From CAYVSF01 sp046482855 (GTDB lineage: Bacteria; Bacteroidota; Bacteroidia; Bacteroidales; UBA12077), in the NCBI GenBank assembly GCA_046482855.1, contig JAWOEH010000061.1, positions 50,194 through 114,193 of the forward strand: a stretch of 64,000 nucleotides of DNA, given 5' to 3'. The stretch's first letter is position 1. Each line of letters starts with the position of its first letter. A program made the position numbers and the translations under genes. This document shows, one piece after another, positions 49,002 to 58,353 of the stretch. The notes below the pieces were generated by a model. The model ran no database searches. It saw nothing but the letters and a program-made list of their open reading frames with translations, and was not told the DNA's origin.

Positions 49002-50313
49002 TGATCCAGCATCCTACAGTATATGCATCTCCCTCTTTAAATCCATGGAAGAAGATGGTTTCATTATCCGGAAAATATTGGCTGTATGCCTGTATGTACT
49101 TATTGGCTTCGTCGGTCAGATTTTCGTCAAGAGCTTTGGCTTTGGCGAATTTGTCAACTGCTACCCAGTAGATGGCTGCTTTGCCTAACTCATCCTCTCC
49201 ACATGATTTTGTTGAGGCATAGATATGACCAATAAGCATGTAGGCCCGGCCGTTATTCTCAACAAGTTCTGCAGCATTCAGCGCATAGGTGCGTGCCTGT
49301 GAGTGATTTCCTAGCTTTCGATAGGTGATATCCCCCAATTCCAGGTAGTAACTTGCCTTTTTCTTGTTATCATTTTGCAATTCAATAGCTTGTTTGTAGT
49401 AGCGAGCAGCTTCTTCGTACTTTTCCTTATCCGCTTTAATGCGAGCCAGTTCGTGCGCTAGTTCTGCACTAGGTTCTATGGTGTTTAGTTGGGTGGCTGT
49501 TGTAAAATAGAACTCAGAATCAATACAACCCGTTTTGTCTAATAGTGTGTACACCTTGTTTAGCCATTCGGCATCTTCTTTGTTATTTGCAAATTTTGGC
49601 TCATATAGGTTGATGAGGTCTTTACAATTGGCCGCTCCACTGGTTTCAAATACCTGATCAATAGCGGATTTTACTTTTTGAAGCTGCGCATTCTCAGGTT
49701 TTTTGGTCAGCTGAAAATCGATGATGTCGGAAACTTTGGAAAAGTCACCCACTACTTGTGTGCCTTCAATCTTGTTTGCCGAGAACAGAACCTTGGAAGT
49801 TTGCATATAGGTAATGAGCGCTGCAGGTGCCGTCCCCTTCTTTCCTGCCTCAATGGCTTCGCCTAACATGTCATATCCACGCTCCATGTTTTCAAGCGTA
49901 TTTTCGGACTCGCGAATAAACGTGATGCCTTTTCGTGCTAAAACATATTCTTTTTGGCCATAATACTTAATTCGGCGATCGTAAAGCCTCATTAAGCTAT
50001 CCACCATCTGGCTTTTAATTTCCTTCTCTTCTGCTCTGTTGATTGCTGCAAGAAGAATATCTTCACCATCGAGGAAAACACGTTTTGTGGCCTTGGGACA
50101 CTCATTATAAACAATTTTCCAATGATCCTCGGCATATTTCATGCTGCCTTGTTTGAAATACTCTCTGTAAAGTGATAAGTTCTTAATACAACGAATACTA
50201 TCCTCCCCATGGCCATACTTTGAACCATCTTCAATACCCTTCTGTGCAAAGGCTGTAGAAGTCAAGAGTAGGCTTACTATAATCAGAATAATCCTGTTCG
50301 TTATTGTTTTCAT
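48973..50313 (-). CDS. Secreted TPR protein
   Basis: Encodes 446 residues with a signal peptide (about 1-23, ending AFA). TPR-like helix pairs are visible in the C-terminal half (about 270-430, for example ARYYKQAIELQNDNKKKASYYLELGDITYRKLGNHSQARTYALNAAELVE, in parts). The protein should act in the periplasm as a protein-protein adaptor. It lies between an outer-membrane protein gene and lptC in the coaX operon, an order shared by many Bacteroidota. The exact partner is not known. Confidence 0.85.
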   Translation of the reverse strand: MKTITNRIILIIVSLLLTSTAFAQKGIEDGSKYGHGEDSIRCIKNLSLYREYFKQGSMKYAEDHWKIVYNECPKATKRVFLDGEDILLAAINRAEEKEIKSQMVDSLMRLYDRRIKYYGQKEYVLARKGITFIRESENTLENMERGYDMLGEAIEAGKKGTAPAALITYMQTSKVLFSANKIEGTQVVGDFSKVSDIIDFQLTKKPENAQLQKVKSAIDQVFETSGAANCKDLINLYEPKFANNKEDAEWLNKVYTLLDKTGCIDSEFYFTTATQLNTIEPSAELAHELARIKADKEKYEEAARYYKQAIELQNDNKKKASYYLELGDITYRKLGNHSQARTYALNAAELVENNGRAYMLIGHIYASTKSCGEDELGKAAIYWVAVDKFAKAKALDENLTDEANKYIQAYSQYFPDNETIFFHGFKEGDAYTVGCWINEKTTVRSR

Positions 50314-50329
50314 CGTTCTAAGATTTAAA

Positions 50330-51586
50330 TTATTGATATTTACGTTTCAAAAACCACATGTCTGCAAATGTAAAGTTGATGCCGAAAAAGGCATACGATT
50401 CATCTATTAAATTGTTACTTGAAGTTCCACGTTTCCCTAGTTCGCATGACAAATTAATTGAGGTTTTTGGATTGGCTATCGGTAATCCAAGTCCAAAAGT
50501 TATGCCATAATTTTGGATGTTCTCTCCATTGAGGTTCATATATCCGGAATCATAAAACCCTCCAACACGATAGCGTACTAGCTTTAGGTAGCTGGTGAGA
50601 GAGGTGCGATCGGGCACAAATTCTACTCCTAAGTGTCCTGACAAGTTACGTTCAAAGGATTCACCTATGCTATTAATGGTGGTTTCTTCCCAGTTTTGCA
50701 TGCTTATATCGGTTAGCACCATAAGCGATTCATTGTAATTAATAGCGGCACCCAAACTGTATCGGGCCGGGATTACGTAATCCAGGTCTTGGTTGTCAGG
50801 TGCAGCAATCGTGTCTATGAAGCTGCTTCCTACCGACAGCACCATAAATTGTCCCGAAGTATTTGTTTTTCGTTCGTTATGGTAAGTTGCGGCCAAAGTA
50901 AGTTCTGTTTTAGGAGTAAGATGCATGAGGTACTGAATTCCCCCATTAAAATTTAAATCTTTTAGATTAAGTTTTTGTTCCGAAAGGGTGGTATAGTATC
51001 CCGATTCATCAACAGTAACTTCTGATGTATTGACAATTTGCCCAAAAAGGTAGGAAAGGTTGGCTCCTATTCTTAGGTGTTTGCCCAGCTTAATGCCTCC
51101 ACCCAAGTAAAACTCATTTATTCCTCCTTCGGTTCTATAGGCTTGATGTACATCTCCCAGTGCACTTGTATTTTTAAAAGATGTATTGAAACCAGTACTG
51201 GAATAAGGCATTACGCCTAGGCTTACTCCAATATTGCGGTTAATGGGGAAGGCCAGGTTAATGTGATCGAAGGCTGTGTTTTTAAATACCTCATTGTGGT
51301 TGGGCGAGGATTGCTGCGATATCTCTCCTGTAAGCCCCACATCAAATAGAAAGGAGAGGGTGTCCATAGCGGCGAAGGATGCCGGGTTAAAAGGATTAAT
51401 GGTTCTGTTGGTGCCGTAAGCTGTGGAGGCACCCCCCATCGCGGCCATGTGGCCGAAGTTTCCTTTTTTCATCTCGCCCAACCCATAACGGGTATAGGGT
51501 GAGGTAACAGTGGATTGAGCACTAGTTGATGTTGAGAAAATCGGAAGTAGTGCTGCTGCAAGTAGAGAATATAACAAGTTACGCAT
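50330..51586 (-). CDS. Outer-membrane beta-barrel protein
   Basis: Encodes 418 residues. A signal peptide (about 1-23, ending in SAQ) is followed by TSPYTRYGLGE. Next come AAMGGASTAYGTNRTINPFNPASFAAM and many alternating strands that end in an aromatic-rich barrel-like C-terminus (FTFADMWFLKRKYQ). The N-terminal plug-like hatch resembles FadL-type (OmpP1/Toluene_X) barrels, but I do not assign a substrate. It starts 8 bp inside the end of coaX, so it is co-transcribed. The next gene is the TPR protein after 16 bp, which may be its periplasmic partner. Confidence 0.8.
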   Translation of the reverse strand: MRNLLYSLLAAALLPIFSTSTSAQSTVTSPYTRYGLGEMKKGNFGHMAAMGGASTAYGTNRTINPFNPASFAAMDTLSFLFDVGLTGEISQQSSPNHNEVFKNTAFDHINLAFPINRNIGVSLGVMPYSSTGFNTSFKNTSALGDVHQAYRTEGGINEFYLGGGIKLGKHLRIGANLSYLFGQIVNTSEVTVDESGYYTTLSEQKLNLKDLNFNGGIQYLMHLTPKTELTLAATYHNERKTNTSGQFMVLSVGSSFIDTIAAPDNQDLDYVIPARYSLGAAINYNESLMVLTDISMQNWEETTINSIGESFERNLSGHLGVEFVPDRTSLTSYLKLVRYRVGGFYDSGYMNLNGENIQNYGITFGLGLPIANPKTSINLSCELGKRGTSSNNLIDESYAFFGINFTFADMWFLKRKYQ

Positions 51587-52304
51587 TGTGTTCTAATATT
51601 CGGTTTAATCCTTTAACATTCAAATTCAAATCTACAAAGATGTCATTTTTTAGATATTTATCAAAAAAAATTGCATCGCCGCCGGTTACAATTATTTTGG
51701 CATTGGCTTGTGTGTTTTTATGTTGATTTATATAGCCTTTAAGTTCCCATGCTATACCTTCCATAACTCCTGCAAGTAAGGCATCTTTTGTGTTCTTTCC
51801 TCGCGCTGGATAGTGAATACTGGGTTTTACAAGGGGTAGTGCCCCGGTATATTCATGTAAGGAGCGAAACCGGGTACGTACACCAGGCGAGATATTTCCT
51901 CCTTTAAAGCTGCCTTGCTCGGTTATCAAATCTATCGTAATAGCAGTGCCCAAATCTATTATTAAAACGTTGTTTTTTGGAAAAATTGTGTGCGCACCAA
52001 CGGCTGCAGCAATTCTGTCGCGACCCAGTGTTTCCGGGGTTTCATAATCCAATGCAATAGGCAGTGGGGTTGTGTGGGTTAGTTCTATGATCTTCCCAGG
52101 CCATTCCTTTGTTACATCAAATTGTAAATCTTCCCTTTTTCGCACCGAACTTATCAGCATCGATTCGATGGGGCCATGTTTTTTTATTTGCCGGGTAATT
52201 TGATTTGGGCTAAATGTGCTGTAGCGCTCTAAATCAATTAATTGATGTCCTGCAAAGATGGCCGCCTTTACAAATGTATTCCCAATATCAACAACAAGAT
52301 TCAT
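51579..52304 (-). CDS. coaX: Type III pantothenate kinase
   Basis: Encodes 241 residues of the ASKHA fold. It phosphorylates pantothenate in coenzyme A synthesis, without feedback by CoA. Motifs are the phosphate loop VVDIGNTFVKAAIF (about 3-17), TLGRDRIAAAVGA (about 90-102), LIIDLGTAITIDLI (about 113-126) with the catalytic Asp, and GGNISPGVRTRFRSLHEYTGALP (about 134-156, in parts). The class is secure by these motifs. First gene of the envelope operon; promoter directly upstream. Confidence 0.95.
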   Translation of the reverse strand: MNLVVDIGNTFVKAAIFAGHQLIDLERYSTFSPNQITRQIKKHGPIESMLISSVRKREDLQFDVTKEWPGKIIELTHTTPLPIALDYETPETLGRDRIAAAVGAHTIFPKNNVLIIDLGTAITIDLITEQGSFKGGNISPGVRTRFRSLHEYTGALPLVKPSIHYPARGKNTKDALLAGVMEGIAWELKGYINQHKNTQANAKIIVTGGDAIFFDKYLKNDIFVDLNLNVKGLNRILEHNA

Positions 52305-52328
52305 ATATGCTTATGAAATCGTTGTGGG

Positions 52329-52358
52329 CAAATTTATGGATTTATTTAGCATAACAAA
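52329..52358 (-). promoter_or_regulatory. Promoter of the coaX-lptC operon
   Basis: On the minus strand TTTG (52355-52358), 18 bases, then TAAATTTG (52329-52336). Both elements are perfect. The transcript would start about 20 bases before the coaX ATG. Confidence 0.75.
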
Positions 52359-52373
52359 CCAGAAGATTGGAAA

Positions 52374-55300
52374 TCATGTGTTTTTTATATTTTTTAACAT
52401 ATCAATAGCTAGTTGTATACTGGAAACCGGAGCTGCCGATAAGGTCAGTTTGCTTTTGGCCTCTTTCATTCTAAAGGCTTTCGGGTACTCTTGCAAATAG
52501 CGAAGGATATGCGAAAATATAGGCGATTGATAATAAAGTGAATCCGGATCTTGTGGAAAATGGAGAACCATTTTTTGTTGTTTTAAGATGATCTTTTCAA
52601 AGCCTAACTCAACAGCCAGCCACCTAAGACGTACCACATTAATTAACTCTTGTGAAGGTTTGGGAATTTGACCAAACCGATCGCGTAGTTTATTGGTAAA
52701 GGTTTCCAGCTCTTCCTCCGTCGATAAATTGTCCAATTCCCGGTAGAGTCGCACCCGGGCAGCGATGTTGCGAATGTAGGAGTCGGGGAATAGAAGCTCC
52801 ATATCTGTATCTATCTGACAATCGGTAATGAATTTTTGTGTCTTTAGTTGTTCTTTAACGGCTTCTTGATCTTCTTTCTCAAAGAGCGATTTGAACTCAT
52901 CTTCTCGAAGCTCCAGCATAGCTTCATTGAGGATACGTTGGTAGGTTTCATAGCCAATGTTGGCAATAAAACCGCTTTGCTCTGCGCCTAGCATGTCGCC
53001 GGCTCCACGAATATCTAAATCCTGCATGGCAATATTGAAGCCACTGCCCAGAGCCGAGAACTGCTCTATGGCCTCCAGACGCCGACGGGCGTCGCTGGAT
53101 ACGGATATGAGGGGAGGCGCCAGCAAGTAGGCAAAGGCCTTCTTGTTTGAACGCCCTACGCGTCCCCTGAGCTGGTGCAACTCTGAAAGGCCAAAGTTTT
53201 GCGCATTGTTTATAATAATGGTATTGGCGCGGGGAATATCCAGTCCCGACTCGATAATGGTAGTCGAGATGAGCACATCATACTCATATTGAATAAAATC
53301 GAGCATAATTTTTTCCAGTTTAGGCCCTTCCATTTGTCCATGAGCAATTACTGTGCGTACTTCCGGTACCAATCGATTGATAAGTTTTTCAACTTCCTGA
53401 ATATTGTCGATACGGTTGTTGATGAAGAAGATTTGGCCATTGCGGTTAAATTCATAATTAACCGCCTCTTTTATGATATCTTCATTAAAGCTGTGTAGCT
53501 CGGTAATGATTGGGTATCGGTTGGGGGGTGGTGTATTGATGATGGATAAATCGCGTGCCCCCATAAGCGAAAATTGTAGTGTTCGAGGTATTGGAGTCGC
53601 TGTAAGGGTAAGAGTATCGACATTTACTTTTAAGGCCCGAAGTTTTTCTTTTACGGCTACACCAAATTTTTGCTCTTCGTCAATAATTAAAAGGCCCAGG
53701 TCTTTAAGTTTAAGGTCTTTCCCTACTAATCGGTGTGTGCCAATGATAATATCGACTTTTCCTTCGGCAAGATCCTTTTTTATTTGTGTTTGTACTTTTC
53801 GTGAACGTAATCGGCTTATATATTCTATATTACAAGGAAAATCGGATAGTCGTTCGCGAAAGGTCTGGTAGTGCTGCAATGCCAGAATGGTAGTGGGAAC
53901 TAAAACTGCCACTTGTTTATTCTCGGTAACGGCCTTAAAGGCTGCGCGAATGGCTATTTCAGTCTTGCCAAATCCTACATCGCCGCAAACCAAGCGATCC
54001 ATGGGAACCGTTGATTCCATATCCTGTTTAACTGCCTCGGTGGCTGTTAACTGATCAGGGGTGTCTTCATAAATAAAAGAGGATTCTAATTCGCGCTGCA
54101 GAAACGTGTCGGGCGAAAAAGCATATCCCTGTTCTTCTTTACGTTTGGCATAAAGATGTATGAGGTCGCGGGCAATATCTTTTACTTTTTGCTTGGTCTT
54201 GTTTTTTACTTTCTGCCAGGTTCCGGTGCCCAATTTGTAAATCTTGGGCGGTTCTGCCTCTTTGCTTTTATATTTAGATATTTTGTGTAGCGAATGGATA
54301 CTTACATAGAGGGTATCTTTATCTTTATATACCAGTTTTATGGCTTCTTGCTCTTTGTTGTTAATGCGGATTTTTTCAAGCCCTCCGAATTTTCCAATAC
54401 CATGGTCAATATGTACCACATAATCGCCGGGCTGCAAGTCGTTAAGTTCCCTAATGTTAACAGCCTCTTTTTTATTAAAACCGCTTTTCACCTGAAATCG
54501 ATGATAGCGTTCAAATATCTGGTGGTCGGTGTAACAGCATATTTGCTGATCTTCCCAAATAAAGCCTTCGTGGAGCGTGGTGAAAAGCTCGGTAAAATGG
54601 GTTTTTGGGGCAATCTCTTTAAAAATTTCCTGCAAGCGTTCAATCTGTTTTGGGTTGGCCGAGGAGATAAATACTTCATAGCCGTTCTCCTGCATCAATG
54701 CAATATTTTCTGCCAGGAGATCGAATTTTTTATTGAAAACAGGTTGGTTCTGTGCCGAAAAGGAGACGAAGGGTTCGGATTCATTTTTTACTGAGCCGGG
54801 CAGCAGGTTGAGCGCAGTGAATCTTTCTTGTTGTTTTCGGAAGTTTGTTGCATGCGTAAGCAGGTGCATTCGGTCTTCATTACTTGTTTCGTCGGTAAGA
54901 TGGGAGAGTGCTTTTTGGTAGGTGCTTTCTAGTACATCCAGTATATAGTGTTTGTTATGGTATAGCAGGGTTGTTGCCTTGGGAATAAATTCAAGGAAGT
55001 CTTGGTAGCGTTCGGTTTCCGATTCATTTTGCAGGTTGGGAACAATTGAGATGTGGCTTACCTCTTCAATTGAAAGCTGATTTTCTATATCAAAGGTGCG
55101 TATGCTCTCCACTTCATCGCCGAAGAAATCGAGACGGAAGGGATAGTCATGGGCATAGGAAAAGATATCCACAATACTCCCCCGAATGGCATATTGTCCG
55201 GGTTCGTACACAAAGTCAACCAATTGGAAACCATAAGATTGTAGTACCTCTTCGATAAACTCAAGGCTTAATTCTTCCCCTTTTGATAAGTAAAGAGTAT

Positions 55301-55715
55301 TCTCACTAAGTCTTTCGGGAGTTACAACTTTTTCAGTCAAGGCTTCAGGATACGAAATTAGGTGGACTTTTTCGCCCCTTGCCAGAGCGTCCAGTGCTTC
55401 GGTTCGTTGAATTAAGTTCCCTTGATCAGGTTGTCCGTAAATGATGCTGCGTTTATAGCTTGTGGGGAAAAAGCGTAAACTTTTTTCCGGCAGACACTGG
55501 GCAAGATCGTTATAAAAGTAGGCTGCTTCCTCCTTATCGCGTAGGATAAAAAGGTAATTCGTGTCGGTTTTACAGGCCATAGCTCCGGCAAATAAGGCTT
55601 TCAATGAGCCCTTTAATCCGGTAACAGCAATTTGTTTATGTTGCTGCAATAAGCTATCCAGCTTCTGCCATTGCTCCGTTTGGGTAAATTTATCAACCAA
55701 CATCTGTGTATCCAT
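52374..55715 (-). CDS. mfd: Transcription-repair coupling factor
   Basis: Encodes 1113 residues. Mfd removes stalled RNA polymerase and recruits UvrA. The UvrB-like N-terminal modules (about 1-400) contain RTEALDALARGEKVHLI and a YEPGQYAIRGSIVDIFSYAHDYPFRLDFFGDEVE block. The RNA polymerase-interacting CarD-like domain is at about 430-500 (GDYVVHIDHGIGKFGGLEKI). The RecG-like helicase motor has DRLVCGDVGFGKTEIAIRAAFKA (Walker A GFGKTE), DEEQKFG (DEEQ box), TATPIPRTLQFSLMGARDLSII and GRVGRSNKKAFAYLL. The C-terminal D7 domain follows. All domains are present. Single gene; the terminator of fbp lies just upstream. Confidence 0.97.
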   Translation of the reverse strand: MDTQMLVDKFTQTEQWQKLDSLLQQHKQIAVTGLKGSLKALFAGAMACKTDTNYLFILRDKEEAAYFYNDLAQCLPEKSLRFFPTSYKRSIIYGQPDQGNLIQRTEALDALARGEKVHLISYPEALTEKVVTPERLSENTLYLSKGEELSLEFIEEVLQSYGFQLVDFVYEPGQYAIRGSIVDIFSYAHDYPFRLDFFGDEVESIRTFDIENQLSIEEVSHISIVPNLQNESETERYQDFLEFIPKATTLLYHNKHYILDVLESTYQKALSHLTDETSNEDRMHLLTHATNFRKQQERFTALNLLPGSVKNESEPFVSFSAQNQPVFNKKFDLLAENIALMQENGYEVFISSANPKQIERLQEIFKEIAPKTHFTELFTTLHEGFIWEDQQICCYTDHQIFERYHRFQVKSGFNKKEAVNIRELNDLQPGDYVVHIDHGIGKFGGLEKIRINNKEQEAIKLVYKDKDTLYVSIHSLHKISKYKSKEAEPPKIYKLGTGTWQKVKNKTKQKVKDIARDLIHLYAKRKEEQGYAFSPDTFLQRELESSFIYEDTPDQLTATEAVKQDMESTVPMDRLVCGDVGFGKTEIAIRAAFKAVTENKQVAVLVPTTILALQHYQTFRERLSDFPCNIEYISRLRSRKVQTQIKKDLAEGKVDIIIGTHRLVGKDLKLKDLGLLIIDEEQKFGVAVKEKLRALKVNVDTLTLTATPIPRTLQFSLMGARDLSIINTPPPNRYPIITELHSFNEDIIKEAVNYEFNRNGQIFFINNRIDNIQEVEKLINRLVPEVRTVIAHGQMEGPKLEKIMLDFIQYEYDVLISTTIIESGLDIPRANTIIINNAQNFGLSELHQLRGRVGRSNKKAFAYLLAPPLISVSSDARRRLEAIEQFSALGSGFNIAMQDLDIRGAGDMLGAEQSGFIANIGYETYQRILNEAMLELREDEFKSLFEKEDQEAVKEQLKTQKFITDCQIDTDMELLFPDSYIRNIAARVRLYRELDNLSTEEELETFTNKLRDRFGQIPKPSQELINVVRLRWLAVELGFEKIILKQQKMVLHFPQDPDSLYYQSPIFSHILRYLQEYPKAFRMKEAKSKLTLSAAPVSSIQLAIDMLKNIKNT

Positions 55716-55728
55716 AACCTGCTAAAAC

Positions 55729-55759
55729 TAAAAAAGGCAGTTGAAAAATCAACTACCTT
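55729..55759 (-). terminator. Terminator after fructose-1,6-bisphosphatase
   Basis: On the minus strand an 11-bp stem (one G-T wobble, arms 55749-55759 and 55734-55744) around TTTT is followed by a T-run. It lies between the fbp stop and the mfd start. Confidence 0.8.
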
Positions 55760-55780
55760 ATAAGAAATTATTTTCGTTTG

Positions 55781-56800
55781 TTATTCTTTTTCACCGTTTT
55801 GTAAATAAGTTTGGGCTGTTTCAACCATCTCTTTGGAACCCGTAAAGAAAGGTACCCTTTGGTGCAGGGTTTTGGGTGCGATATCCAGTATGCGTTTTAA
55901 CCCATCTGAGGCTTTCCCACCTGCCTGTTCAGCAATGAAAGCTATAGGGTTGCACTCATATAACAAGCGAAGTTTCCCCTTTGGGGCCGACTCGGTTTGT
56001 GGATAGATGAAAATGCCCCCTTTTAGCAGATTTCGGTGAAAGTCCGCCACCAGTGAGCCAATATATCTTGCCGAATAGGGTCGTTGAGTCGATTTATCGC
56101 TTTTTTTACAATAGGCAATATAATCTTTTACTCCTTTTGGAAATTTCACATAGTTTCCTTCATTTAAGGAATAGATCTTGCCTGTTTCCGGGGTCTGAAT
56201 ATTGGGATGCGAAAGACAAAACTCCCCAATTGTGCCGTCGAGGGTGAACCCATTTACTCCTTGGCCAGTTGTGTATACCATCATGGTTGAAGAGCCATAA
56301 ATTACATAGCCTGCAGCAATTTGTTTGTTGCCTTCTTGCAGGAAATCTTCTATCTGAGCTTTTTCGCCCCGTGGCGAAACGCGTTTGTAAATGGAAAAGA
56401 TCGTCCCGATTGAGACATTCACATCAATATTTGAAGAGCCATCAAGCGGATCCATGCAAACAATGTACTTGCCATCCATCGATAAATCATCGTCGAAAGT
56501 TACGATTTCCTGGTTCTCCTCCGAGGCAATGCCGCAGCATTCGCCACTGTCGCGCAGTGCATTGGTGAATTGCATATCCGCAAAAATATCGAGCTTTTGT
56601 TGCGATTCGCCTTGCACATTTATATTGCCAGCTGCTCCCAGTACATCAACAAGACCTGCTTTGTTTACTTTTTTGTTGACAATTTTGGCTGCAACGCCAA
56701 TATGGTGTAGTAATCGTGAAAGCTCTCCTTTGGCGTAAGGAATATTGGCTTGTCGACGAATGATAAACTCATTCAGGGTGGTAATTCGGTAACCTGTCAT
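55781..56800 (-). CDS. fbp: Fructose-1,6-bisphosphatase, class I
   Basis: Encodes 339 residues. It splits fructose-1,6-bisphosphate to fructose-6-phosphate in gluconeogenesis. The metal and phosphate motif IVCMDPLDGSSNIDVNVSIGTIFSIY (about 113-138, given as blocks MDPLDGSSN and IGTIFSIY) and ASEENQE (Glu97-98 region) are present. The C-terminal LRLLYECNPIAFIAEQAGGKASDG (about 272-295) marks class I. Many gut Bacteroidota use a class III enzyme instead, so class I fits the free-living relatives. A perfect -7 element TAATTTTG lies at 56857-56864 on the minus strand. Confidence 0.95.
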   Translation of the reverse strand: MTGYRITTLNEFIIRRQANIPYAKGELSRLLHHIGVAAKIVNKKVNKAGLVDVLGAAGNINVQGESQQKLDIFADMQFTNALRDSGECCGIASEENQEIVTFDDDLSMDGKYIVCMDPLDGSSNIDVNVSIGTIFSIYKRVSPRGEKAQIEDFLQEGNKQIAAGYVIYGSSTMMVYTTGQGVNGFTLDGTIGEFCLSHPNIQTPETGKIYSLNEGNYVKFPKGVKDYIAYCKKSDKSTQRPYSARYIGSLVADFHRNLLKGGIFIYPQTESAPKGKLRLLYECNPIAFIAEQAGGKASDGLKRILDIAPKTLHQRVPFFTGSKEMVETAQTYLQNGEKE

Positions 56801-56879
56801 GATGTGATGAATTTGAGGAAAATACTATACTTTTGTGTGTCTTTGTTAACCAGTTGCAAAATTACATTTTTAATTTTGG

Positions 56880-56911
56880 TTTAAGAATAAAACACTTGAA
56901 AATTAGCTTTG
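56880..56911 (+). promoter_or_regulatory. Candidate promoter of the aspartokinase gene
   Basis: TTTA (56880-56883, one mismatch), 20 bases, then TAGCTTTG (56904-56911, perfect). A second perfect -7 element, TATTTTTG (57014-57021), has TTTG 25 bases before it and may be a closer start. With the first one the leader is about 155 bases. Confidence 0.45.
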
Positions 56912-57072
56912 CAAGGTTATATGAGGCGAAGTTTTACTGAGAATAAAGTCCTTCAGATGCTGTAATGCAAAATCGCGGAGTCCGTTTGTGAGGAGGAGAA
57001 CCGTATTAAAGTGTATTTTTGTAGAACTTATTTTGAACCCTAGTGTGATTATAGAATTTAGATTTTTGTTTT

Positions 57073-58353
57073 ATGAAAGTTTTTAAGTTTGGAGGAGCTT
57101 CAGTTAAAGAGGCTGAAGGAATCAGGAATTTGGGGCGCATAGTGTCACGCGAAGAAGATCTGCTTGTAGTTGTGGTGTCGGCACTTGGAAAAACCACTAA
57201 TGCCCTGGAGGAGTTACTTCCCCTGGCTGCTGCTAAAACCTATACAAAAAAGCTAGAAACTATCCAACAGATGCATCTGGCTGTTGTTGAAGATCTTTTT
57301 GACGCCAGCCAGAGCGAGCTTGCCTTTGTGAGAGGCCGAATATTGGAGTGGTTTACTGATATTGATTCAATCTTACAACAATTCCAAAACAATAAAGCGG
57401 CTTATTATTATGATCAGGTGGTTTCCTTTGGTGAGCTGCTTTCAACTTTTATTGTAAGTGAGTATCTGAAGAGTGTGCGTCAATATAACGAATGGGTCGA
57501 TATTCGGGAGCATTTGATAACTGACAGGAATTTTAAAGAGGGAGCGCTGAATTGGGAGATTTCCGGAAAGCAGATCTTACAGCGGTTTTCTTTCCGTGAT
57601 AGCCGCTGTTATGTTACTCAGGGCTTTATTGGTGGAAGTGAGTATGGTGAATCCGTAACGCTTGGACGTGAAGGCTCTGATTATACGGGGGCTATTTTGG
57701 CAAACGTGTTAAATGCCTCGTCGTTAACTATTTGGAAAGATGTTGCAGGTGTATTAAATGCCGATCCTCGCTATTTTGAGGGCGCTCGCTTGTTGAAGGA
57801 AATTGCTTACCACGAGGCTGTTGAGCTTGCTTATTTTGGGGCAAAAGTGATTCATCCCAAAACGATAAAGCCTTTGTATGTGAAAAATATTCCGCTTTAT
57901 GTCCGTTGTTTCTTAACACCGGAGGAGGAAGGAACCCTTGTGCATCAGGTAGAGCAATATCATCAGCAATTGCCGATACTTATTTTAAAAACACAACAGG
58001 TACTGATAACACTTAAGCCCCGCAGTTTTAGTTTTGTTATGGAAGATAGTCTGAGTCGCTTGTTTCACTTTATCAGCAGGCAACGCATAAAAGTGAACCT
58101 GATTCAAAATTCGGCAGTAAGTATTTCCATTTGTGTTGATGCTCAAAACGGGAAAGTTGACAAGCTTCTTAACGCTTTAGAGCAAGAGTTTTCGGTTCGC
58201 TATAACGAAAATCTCGAGCTGCTTACAGTGCGTCACTACACGCAGGAAGTATTACAAAAAGAAGTGGATCCACAGCGTGTATTGGTGGAGCAAAAGAGCC
58301 GTCATACGGCGCACTATGTGTTAAAGTCTTTTACGCCGGGAAGTGGGCAATGA
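57073..58353 (+). CDS. Aspartate kinase
   Basis: Encodes 426 residues. It phosphorylates aspartate, the first step to lysine/diaminopimelate, threonine and methionine. The N-terminal kinase motif KVFKFGGASVKEAEGIRNL (about 2-20), VVVSALGKTTNALE, and the substrate block EGSDYTGAILANVLNASSLTIWKDVAGVLNADPR (about 198-231, blocks GREGSDYTGA and KDVAGVLNADPR) are clear. EIAYHEAVELAYFGAKVIHPKTI follows. The regulatory ACT region (about 300-426) is short and divergent, so feedback control may differ from well-known forms. Monofunctional, no homoserine dehydrogenase part. The last 23 bases overlap the end of the opposing dehydrogenase gene. Confidence 0.93.
   Translation: MKVFKFGGASVKEAEGIRNLGRIVSREEDLLVVVVSALGKTTNALEELLPLAAAKTYTKKLETIQQMHLAVVEDLFDASQSELAFVRGRILEWFTDIDSILQQFQNNKAAYYYDQVVSFGELLSTFIVSEYLKSVRQYNEWVDIREHLITDRNFKEGALNWEISGKQILQRFSFRDSRCYVTQGFIGGSEYGESVTLGREGSDYTGAILANVLNASSLTIWKDVAGVLNADPRYFEGARLLKEIAYHEAVELAYFGAKVIHPKTIKPLYVKNIPLYVRCFLTPEEEGTLVHQVEQYHQQLPILILKTQQVLITLKPRSFSFVMEDSLSRLFHFISRQRIKVNLIQNSAVSISICVDAQNGKVDKLLNALEQEFSVRYNENLELLTVRHYTQEVLQKEVDPQRVLVEQKSRHTAHYVLKSFTPGSGQ

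Noticed and set aside
53199..54794. Several 99-166 residue ORFs antisense to mfd
   Set aside because: All lie within mfd domains whose motifs are intact; no independent evidence.
56912..57072. Possible lysine riboswitch in the aspartokinase leader
   Set aside because: The leader is about 155 bases, but I find no recognisable L-box helices or conserved core, and Bacteroidota seldom use this riboswitch.
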